NCBI GenBank assembly: GCA_936440205.1
Contig: OW387136.1
Span: 52,226,232 to 52,290,231, forward strand
Direction of reading: 5' to 3'
DNA from: Lepidonotus clava
Lineage: Eukaryota > Annelida > Polychaeta > Phyllodocida > Polynoidae
DNA: 64,000 nucleotides
Each line of letters begins with the position of its first letter. The stretch's first letter is position 1. Below are positions 55,161 through 64,000 of the stretch, in pieces. Both the position numbers and the translations under genes were made by a program. A model generated the notes under the pieces. It ran no database searches, was not told where the DNA came from, and saw only the letters and a list, made by a program, of their open reading frames with translations.

Positions 55161-56980
55161 CAGGCCCAGGGTGATGTGGTTCTCTTAGGAAGTAAATGGG
55201 TTTACAGGTACATCTGAGTTAGTGTGTTAGCTAATTGAAATAAGTTGATATGACATATAGATTGTGCTGCTTGGTATCAATTCACAGGGTTTAAATAACT
55301 CTTCCTCCTGATAATTCTATAACCAATTTAGATACCTTGGTTTGCTGAGATAGGTAGATGTATCAGAATATGATTGAGGGACATAGTATCTTCATAAAAT
55401 AATGCAAATAAATTCATGGCTAACAGGTGTATGCATGGTTATGAATGTCTTTACCAGTGGACCCAACATGATTACCCCTATCTTATAGATACTGAGATTC
55501 TTGAAATGTTAAGCGCCTCAAGAACTATCAGTCTAAAACCAAAAATCTGGGTCTCACGGTCGCTAGGATTGGCGCCAGATATGTCTATGTCTGTTATTTT
55601 TAATGGCATTTATTTGATACCAAGGGGGATTTCAGTAGCGAAATACTATGTGGTACTCCCTACTAAAGACAGGAGTCAGGAAATATCAAAAAAGTTTAAA
55701 CCTTCAAGTCCTGAGTCCCCTTCCATATTTTCTATATTTATACTGAGAAGAATATAAGAACTGTCCTTTTGTTATCACAGTTGATGTAATTCCCTTGGTA
55801 ATAGATAAGTAACGCAGTCAAACACATCTAGTACCATTGGCAAAAGTTATACGTTGTAGAGGGTAGTTTCAGTATCTGAGCACCTCCCCTTTAGTTAGTG
55901 CCCAGTGGGACGCTCAGATCGCACCTCCAGGTGAAGTCATTACCTATCTGATTCTCACCTGGCCAGCTGCCATACCCGTAGAGTGGGTTGGCGGTATATC
56001 CCATCAGACAGCCAACTTATGGCTTTATACACTGCTTTTTGGCACATACATCATCTTGACGGAAATGAGTGTATACATGTTGGGTTCGGTTTATCTGGGC
56101 GCATCCACTCAAACATAAATACGGACAAACCAGAATTAGATGTATATATAATTTTATGTATATATATATTAAGGGATTGAAATATAGGGCATACCAATAT
56201 TGGACAAATTTACCTATAAAGATACAATATATTTAATACTGTTAGACGGGAATTCGTGTGTTTGACTATGGAAACTCTAAACAATACTTGGCGCAAAACA
56301 CACGAAATAGGGATAACTTGATTTATTGTAAATATCAACTATTGGTCCATTTTGTTGTTGACTGCTTACGTACTTATGTTAGTTGTTTTGACGTCGTGAC
56401 AAGCACTGTTGTGACGATGTTTGATTAAATAATTTATAATAATAATAATAATAAAAAAGAGCTGTGATTACATTAAAAGGATAAAGTTGGGCCCCCACAA
56501 TGTGAATAAAACCTGTCCAGTTTTAACCTTTGAATCAAGTAGCTCAAGTCGCTGTAAAAACTGAGCTATATACTACCTTTTAGTCTGCAGTTTGAACACG
56601 TTGAGGTTGAGATGAATAAACCATGCGGTCAATACACTTTTGTAGGTTAATGAAAACAATGACCATGCGCCCTCGCAACAGAAAATATTTAAATCAAGTA
56701 AGACATTTGCATAGAAGGCGCAGACCACTATGGAAATATTTAATTACATGTTTTAATGTAGAACATTTCTCATGGGATGTCGCGCGATTGTCGGCCCTTA
56801 ATTATGTCACAGTAATTCCTCATAATCCATGAGTCGGCCATGCCGTCATTTAGTGGTACACCAGGAAACGGCCCTATTGCCGACCCCATCACCCGCACTG
56901 CAGTGCTGGGGTAATAGCCCTTTTGCAGTTAATCTGTTTATATATGCGGGCCTTGTAAACCATCATTTCGAGCCCATATT
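55161..56980. other. AT-rich non-coding stretch
   Basis: A 113-codon open frame (55416-55757, plus strand) matches nothing I know. No gene is called. Confidence 0.45.
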
Positions 56981-56984
56981 AAAC

Positions 56985-57016
56985 CAACGAGTATAGACAG
57001 AAGTCTATACTCGTTG
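56985..57016. repeat. Perfect 14-bp hairpin with 4-base loop
   Basis: CAACGAGTATAGAC, AGAA, GTCTATACTCGTTG. Confidence 0.95.
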
Positions 57017-57188
57017 ATTACACTAAACAACTTTGAACTGCGATGGCAATGCAGTATGATGATATTACAGAAAAATTGTATGCATGAGTGATATACTTGA
57101 TTGAAAATGGTAATTCCGAGTATGTCACATATATGTGTAACAAAGGGTTTTTGTCTCTAATTTCTCTGCAACATCGTCATATTAACGC

Positions 57189-57613
57189 TGTGGGAATTCC
57201 GAGGAAGGATAGGCCCTCAGTAGCTCCTGCTGATCATGTAAGGCGACAATAGATGGGACCAAACACTAACCAAGTGTTTTTTTTGTGTTTAATTCTTGGT
57301 CAGTGTCTGGGTTCACTAAGGGATGCAGTATAGCAAAAATGATTTCCAGGTTTTGGTGCTCTGCTGTTTGCCTGCCCTGTCACCTTCATCTCAAAGATAC
57401 AATCACCAAAGACAGAGTTGGTCCCAACTTCTTTACACTGTGAAAATGAACGTGGCTGTTGGTACGGCGTAAAACCTCCATCACTCACTCACTCACTCAC
57501 TCACTCACTCACTCACTCACTCACTCACTCACTCACTCACTCACTCACTCACTCACTCACTCACTCACTCACTCACTCACTCACTCACTCACTCACTCAC
57601 TCACTCACTCACT
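57189..57613 (+). mobile_element. SINE family A, copy 7, with expanded tail
   Basis: A diverged SINE body (GGCCCTCAGTAGCTCCTGCT … GCAAAAATGATTTCCAGG … CGGCGTAAAACCTCCATCA) followed by about 33 CACT units. Confidence 0.85.
57482..57613. repeat. (CACT)n microsatellite, ~33 units
   Basis: An uninterrupted tetranucleotide run exactly where the SINE tail begins. Other copies have only 2-5 units. Confidence 0.95.
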
Positions 57614-57619
57614 TGTCAT

Positions 57620-58340
57620 ATTATAGCTTATATCATGTAGTGTAATACCACCTTTCAGCTCATCATTGTAAGTGGTCATGTTGGGCTCATCTTGTAAACG
57701 GTTCCCATGGGGTCAGTGAGTACAGTTTATGGGAAGATTCACAAGGGTCATGTGACCTGCGCATGCGTGGGGTCAGATGTGATTAACGGCAAGTTCCATG
57801 GCAACGAGATTGAGGACGCTGATTATTGAATGTTTAACTAGGCTTGGGAGATTACAGTTCAATGCTTGAAGTACTGACATGATAATCAAGACTTAGTAAT
57901 CAGATAATCTTATATCTTAACGATGGGCTGGTCTAACAATTCGGCTATAAGCTGGGCTGCATAGGTCAACTTTGGTCAAACTGAATCTTCAAATATGCTA
58001 AAATGATCCGATTTGCTAAAGTCATCCCTTAAACTGCTCCTGCAATGTATATTTTTTAATTGCATTCAAGATTACAATGTTACATGACAGCGGGCACTAT
58101 AGCTACTTCTTGCATTCTAGGGTTAATAGAGCTTATTTGTAGATTTTCTTTTTAAAAAGAAGGGAAAAAACTGAAAAATATAGGACAGTTGACTGTAGAG
58201 GTATTAGGGATAAAAGGACAGGTCTGAACAAGTACTTTCATTCCTGGGGAAACCAAAAAGCTGAGGGTAGGACATAGCGGGAGGATGAGTAAGGGGGTGT
58301 GGGGTTGTGTTGAGGAGGGGCTGGGCGAGGACACAGGGTT
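57620..58340. other. Non-coding stretch with one NRF1-like site
   Basis: TGCGCATGCG near 57760 is an NRF1-type palindrome. No gene recognised. Confidence 0.4.
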
Positions 58341-58557
58341 AAGCCCCATACCCACTAGGCGATTTTTACACAATCGGCCGACTCATCAGGGCTAAAATCG
58401 GCCGATTATTCTAGTAGAGTCAGCCAATTCTAGCAGCAATTCAGATCAAACATGCATATTTCAGTATACCATACCGACAGGAGATCATAAGAGTCAGCCG
58501 ATTCTCCCAGTCGTCAGTCGCCGTCGCCGGTAAAATTGCCTAGTGGGTATAGGGCTT
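58341..58557. mobile_element. Family E MITE, copy 3
   Basis: AAGCCCCATACCCACTAGGC … GCCTAGTGGGTATAGGGCTT inverted ends, with TTA at both edges. The interior CGGCCGATT/AGATCAAACATGC words match copy 2 in the opposite orientation. Confidence 0.8.
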
Positions 58558-58841
58558 TAGACTTTTGACTGTGTCCCACTGAAGATTCGACTTTACAAGC
58601 CTGGTTATCATTTGTCTGTTACCCAATTAGAAGGGCCATTTTCATTGGCTATCTATAAACCCCTTCCCTGCTCAACTTTTACAGTTACAGCTTGCCAGGA
58701 ACAAGTAGGTCACAAAAGCTTCTGGGGGAGGTGGAAAATCCCAGCTTTAGTTGGCAGACTGGCGTATAGGTCCCAAAACGTCAGGGGACGTTGGGGGTGG
58801 CAGCAACAATTGTACAAAGGAAAGATCAATGACTCCATTAC

Positions 58842-59045
58842 ATTTTGGCGTGACAACGTTGATAAAGGCGCCCCCTATGAGAATCCGTGCAACCAGCTAC
58901 AACGCGACGTCAGTTTTTACCATTTTCGTGACATCACTGTCTCTTTGTTTATGTATGATGTCACATAAATGGCCAAAACTTACGTCGCGTCGTAGCTGGT
59001 TGCACGGACTCTTGTAGGGGGCGCCCCTTTCAACGTCACAAAATT
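58842..59045. mobile_element. Foldback element, ~204 bp
   Basis: Nearly the whole element is two inverted arms of about 90 bases: GGCGCCCCCTATGAGAATCC…TGCAACCAGCTAC and GTAGCTGGTTGCACGGACTC…TAGGGGGCGCC, closing on GTGACATCA/TGATGTCAC. It carries CGCGACGT(C/A)AG-type words. Confidence 0.85.
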
Positions 59046-59970
59046 CAGGTAGGGGGTGTTCCGACTCACGTATCTTTGTGTAGCTATAATATTTTGGATG
59101 GCAGTGTGTTGGGTTTGTTGGGGGCGGGGATGGGGGCGGGGGGGGTCGACCCGCTCTCCAGGCACCAGACTCTGTCACTATGGGCGACCAGGGGTAAACC
59201 CACACAACCATAGTCGTTTGGAAAGTCTTTTTTTTCAGATTTTCAACAAACCTTTCAGGTTAAAAAGGCAAAGGTTGCAATTCTCACATAGTCAAAGCTT
59301 TTATAGATGTCAAACAATGATAATCGAAGATGTACTTATATCAAAGAATATACTTTAGATGTTAGTATGAAACCTCGCACGGTAGCACCGATAATCTGGT
59401 TAAAAAGCATTACATTTCAGATTAAAAACACAGACATGACCCATAGAAAGACTAGTTGGTTAAATGAGCTCACATTCGGTATATCTTATTCTGGGGGGGG
59501 GGGGGGGGGGGGGGGGTCACTGGGTTCTTGAAAGGGTACCCAGTGCAAAACAGACTCACGAAGCGGGGGCAGTGATTTTCAAAACTGAGGGGCGCTCAGC
59601 AACTTTTATGCCAACAAAGCTGGGGATGGTGAACTACCACTATAAAACAATAATGGGCAATAACTCAACCCTTAGCCTTTTGTATTACATTAATTCACAC
59701 ACCAAACTTATGCCAATTTTATCAGAAGTTTTCCTAGGCAACTTGGGTGATTTTTGTTTATTTCATGGTATTGAGACCCTCTGAATTTTAGGGGTGGCAA
59801 TCTGCATACCCTAAAAGTATGGGGTGGTCAACCAAAGTTTGGGGGCGGTCAGTCACAAAAAGCAGGGGTGGTAGTTTGGCAGTGGGTAGTAACCTTCAAA
59901 GAGTCAGTGCTCCCCCCCCCCCCCCCCCACAAGGTCTTATTCTCCAATATATGTAACTCGCCCAGGAGAA
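59046..59970. other. Non-coding stretch with G24 and C17 tracts
   Basis: G24 at 59493-59516 and C17 at 59912-59928. No gene. Confidence 0.55.
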
Positions 59971-59974
59971 AGAG

Positions 59975-60122
59975 GACATTCCGTGTCGCACCTTGAGAGC
60001 ATTCCTTCCTCTCTCCCTGGGGCATTCCATTAGCTTCCCCTGGAGCATTCCGTTTGTTACCTGTGAGGCATTCCGTTTACTGCCGATGAGGAATCCAGGT
60101 CTCCCCCCCCCCCCCCCCCCCC
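59975..60122. repeat. ~28-bp degenerate repeat and a C20 tract
   Basis: (G/A)GCATTCC(G/T/A)TT-containing units recur about four times (59990-60090). C20 lies at 60103-60122. Confidence 0.7.
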
Positions 60123-63100
60123 GGCTGTGGAGGCTACAAGCACACGGGGTCTAGGGTTTGTCCTGGGTTATGTGAGCTGGGGTCGACCCAAGTCATATGA
60201 GAATAACGTGTCAGGGCGTCTTAGGACAGAGCCGTTGTGCGTCCTAATACTCCTATACACCTTTTCCACGAGTCTGCGCCCAGTACCCCCAGTATCCACG
60301 GGATACGCATCAGTGTTCTAAAAATCGGACAAAAGAATGAACTAATGAGATGCTACTGATTGCCTCCCCACTAGCCTATTTAGATATTAGACTACTGATT
60401 TTCCACTACTCAGCCACTGGATTCCAACATACTTCCACTGTGTTGCCACTAAAAAGCTTCTGCAAGCTCATACAAATTCTGCACTCATAACACACTGTAT
60501 TTTCGCGGCATTTTCTTCTGGGATAGGCTTCTGATCCCAAGACTTTTAACTTGTGCCCACAGGAATATGAATCCAATCTCATTGGTTCAGTCTCTAGACA
60601 GCTAGCAGGGCGCCACACTAAGGAAAAACGTCTATTGTCTTTCTATAGTATATTTCCCAGGGGTTTTAGGTCTTTGGTGGAGGATTAGGTCGCATAGACT
60701 GCAAATAGGCCCATATCGACTTATTCCTTGGGGAAATTTGATGTATTTTCCACGTAAAAAGGAAGACATTTATTGCAAAGAACCATGTACTTAATCATCA
60801 AGCTATGCAGTACAATACACAGTACACTTAAGCAATCCTGCTTAAGGTTACTACACAGTGCACTTAATAACGCCTCATGGTTTAGTGTGAGGTTTTATGC
60901 TTGGGAAACATACCCCTTGTGGATGATAGTAGGCCATTCTAAAATAATTCTGTTTCCGATCCAGCAGATGGGGTAAAAAACGATGACACTGATGGACGCC
61001 ATTTTTTTCCCTTGTTTTTTTTTGTTGGCAGGGGTATAACGCAAACTTTTTATCAAAAATATTTTTTTGGGGGAAAATGAAAACAAAAATTGCCCCACCC
61101 AGTGATTAAATACTCACCCGGCCTTTCGCATGTTTAGTTCAGGAAAGAGGACGACCGTTTATGAATTACACATTTTAATAGATGGTACGTGTATATTGAA
61201 TACAGAAAATATTCAAATAAAGGGTTCAATACAAATGTATCATTGAGCATTGAGTCACGTGATACCATTAAGAGAACGGTCCCAACGAAGATAGAAATCA
61301 AGGGAATGGAACCTATTCAGCCACCCTAAAGACCAATGGCCATAATTTCAAGGTTCAGGGTTCGGTGAATTATGAATTATTCAGAATCTTCACGGATCAC
61401 TGATTAGTATTCCTGATTATGAAAGACGTAATGGAAATCGCCACGGGAGACATCGTTCGGGTCAATTCTCATTAATGAAATCTGAAAGTCCAGCCTTGCA
61501 TGTGAAATATGGAGGGTTGCCGAAGTGTTTTTTATGAAAGATTTGGAAAATATAGAAGAAAGAAACGTGTGACCCATAATGAAGGGTTCCCACACGACCT
61601 GGAGAATGTGGAGAATCAGAATGGTCATGGAAAAAGTTCTTTAAAAGTGAGGGATTTTGAAGAATCCCAAAATTGGCGCTGTTACTTTAAAATTGGAAAA
61701 AAGAAAAGAAAATAGAAAAAAACGTACATAAACCTGGAAAGTCTGCATTCCCCCAAAAATCCCGTGGAATAGCTCAGATGCTAACTATAGGGACATCTAT
61801 GAAAATTGTAAATGATCGTGGAAAAGTCATGAAATATTGTCCCCGGGGAACCCTCTTATTAGGAAGTTCGTTTTGATAACCCCCAACTCTATTCCTAAAG
61901 GTTATGTCCATCCTAGTTGCTTCTAGACAAAAGTAGAAAAACTGTTTCCTACTTTTCCTACTTTTTCATCAGTCAGGAGTGGCATTTTTTGTACCAACTG
62001 TATTACAATGCGGTATATGCTAGGAGATTGACTCTGTGAGTCACACTCTCCAGGCGGAGGTGGCTGCGGGTAACAAACAGGAGCCCTGGACGTCTTTTTT
62101 AAAAGTTTACATTATCAGCATTTATCAGATAGGGGCTGATGAGTGGTAGTAGCACATGCTGGAGGTTGTTTGATAAAGTTACTATCTCACTGGGAGGGTA
62201 GCATTCAGAGCACATGTGGGACCTTTTTATGGGCAGAATCATCATCGTAATCAAAGGATATAAAGAGATCTGAAAGTAATGTTTCATGTTTTTGGAGTCA
62301 GAGAAAAACGGCGAAGTTTTATAATTTTGGACTTAAATATGATGATTATCATGTCTAAATACTTTAGATGTTCGCTTGTAATTACTCTTACTAACGTTTA
62401 TTTTCGTATTTCCCATTTTATCTTTCCTAAATACTCTAGATGTCTGTTTACAATTAATCTATATAACGTTCTGTATTTGTATAAATTTCACATTGAAATG
62501 TTCATATAATCGACTGCTGTCTTTTTAACACTGAAGGACTGGAGTACAGTTGAAAAGCTACACTTCATTAAAAAAGTTAAATATAAATATGCATTACTTT
62601 TACGTAGGTTTTGAAATCGGTAACTGATAATTCCTGTAAAAGTTCGAGATGAATTAGATATTTCGTATTGGGATGCCTTGACTTATGACTGCTAAGGGTC
62701 CCCATAGACACTTTCCTGGTCGTGAGAATGTTCTTTGGGTGCATCCGCTCAGATCATTTCAGAATCTGGAGCACCCAGGAGGCCATGTTTTGGGTGCCCC
62801 GACACTAAAAGACACCAGGCCGGTGTGGGGCCCTTCATAGTATCAACTATAGATCTGGGACTCAAGAAACTTGTCGAAAACTTGAACATGATCTGTAATC
62901 TGTTAGAAGCCCCTTCCCGTATTCTTGACGTCCATACCCCACTGGTGATATGATAACGTACATTTCCTACATAATCAAAATTTAATCATTTTTAATGAAA
63001 AATCTCACTATTCCCATGTCACGAGAAGTGGGTCACTTCTTGCTGACGAGATCTATAGACGAATAGTGGTAGCTGGTTGGGAACTGTGTTTTCATTTGGG

Positions 63101-64000
63101 ACTTTTTTTCTGTTCTATCATGTCTGTCATCTGTTCCTTACAGAACATCTTTAGTGGGCTTGGATGTGTAACTCAGGTAAAAAGGGCACCACAGCGGAGG
63201 ACACATGTTAGACCGAAAATTGAGGGGGGGGGGGGGGCGGCACCCGCTTTCTTAAATGGTACCCCTACAAAATAGGGTCCGAGAGTGTTGTAACAACTAG
63301 ATGACTTTAAATTTGGACTTTTTCTGAAGGCATGTAGTAAGGGGAAGAGAACATAATAGGATTGGACAGCTAGGGCGCATGTATTATGGTAAAGCTAAAG
63401 AGTTCAGTACCCTTGTCAGACTAGCCTCAGAATTTATTCTATATCAGGATTCCACCCCCTATACCTTCGCCATTGTCCTGCCCTCTCAGGAACCGGTGAA
63501 TGAAAGATTTTTTGCCCCTAAGGACAAAGGTTGTCTGTAATGATTTTTGTGTGTGTGTATTCAGTAAAGATTTTCAATATTTTTTTATGTAATTGGTATA
63601 GAATAAATCAAGTACAGACCCTAGGCACACCCAGCAATTGTTTGCACATGCCTATGTCTCAGGCTAAAGCCCTCAACCGTGCATATCAGGGCAAGAACAA
63701 TTACTTCGACCCCCCTGGGTCTGTAATGTGTATGTAAATAATTATGCTGATAGTTCAAAATTTACAAAATGCGCAAATTGAGACTAGTCTGTAAAGAGTT
63801 CTAGGCCGCACACAGCCTCCTTCCCCTCAAACCATGAAAGACTAGTTTATGGGCAGAGAACATCCCCCCACCTCCGCGGGTCTTTTAAAAACAATGAGAG
63901 CAGTTTGACACGCTTGTATTAGGAGACAGTGGTGGGTTTCTTTACCTCTTTTTTTGCCCGCGTCAGCAACCAGCTCATGACTCGACGCACTCTGCAACGA
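60123..64000. other. AT-rich non-coding stretch
   Basis: No gene recognised. A weak ~70-85-bp duplication (TAAATACT(T/C)TAGATGT…) lies at about 62357-62500, and G14 at 63224-63237. The open frames are short and match nothing. Confidence 0.5.

Overview
The window is eukaryotic, repeat-dense, mostly non-coding DNA from an invertebrate. It has an AT-rich background, many tandem arrays, miniature inverted-repeat elements (MITEs) and short retroposons. One retroposon family ends in a tRNA-gene-like B box module followed by a (CACT)n tail. From memory, that tail type (…GGCGTAAAAC… then CACTCACT…) is common in gastropod molluscs such as abalones and limpets, so a mollusc, probably a gastropod, is my best guess at low to moderate confidence. 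I found no host protein-coding gene that I can name. Nothing here resembles a bacterial operon, CRISPR array or rRNA locus.

Layout. 1-6172 is most of one Ty3/gypsy LTR retrotransposon on the minus strand: a gag ORF, a long pol ORF (protease, reverse transcriptase, RNase H, integrase) and a 947-bp LTR at 5226-6172. The LTR has a TATA box, AATAAA and a tandem-repeat U3. The other LTR lies beyond the left edge. 6.2-11.1 kb is AT-rich with degenerate repeats and several MITEs. 11.1-15 kb is a complex of a dispersed or tandem repeat, broken up by two SINE insertions with clear target-site duplications and by a 66-bp satellite seeded from a MITE end. 15.5-23.7 kb holds a CRE/E-box patch, an 80-bp satellite and a direct repeat of which one copy carries a 136-bp MITE. 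25-28 kb has 174-, 32- and 22-bp arrays. 28-29.4 kb has three inverted-repeat elements. 31-32.5 kb is a ~0.4-0.5-kb tandem repeat. 33.8-38.6 kb mixes a segmental repeat, MITEs, SINEs and two CpG/E-box-rich patches that look like promoters. 40-43.2 kb has three MITEs. 45.1-46.6 kb is a higher-order minisatellite. 47.4 kb has a doubled CCAAT/E-box module. 49.1-50.35 kb is a ~105-bp satellite with a MITE inside it. 52-58.6 kb has further SINEs, microsatellites and MITEs. 58.8-59.0 kb is a foldback element. 59.5-64 kb is AT-rich with poly-G/poly-C tracts.

The most notable patterns are these. (1) ATTGG-N11-CACGTG occurs three times, once in the LTR and twice at 47.4 kb. (2) Two satellites appear to have grown out of MITE termini. 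(3) Two unrelated SINE-like families have similar 3' ends, and every copy I found (about 16) has the same orientation. (4) Several MITEs have readable target-site duplications (TTAA, TATA and a 5-6-bp class). I did not find a convincing new multi-gene system. All repeat calls are by eye and none was checked against a database.
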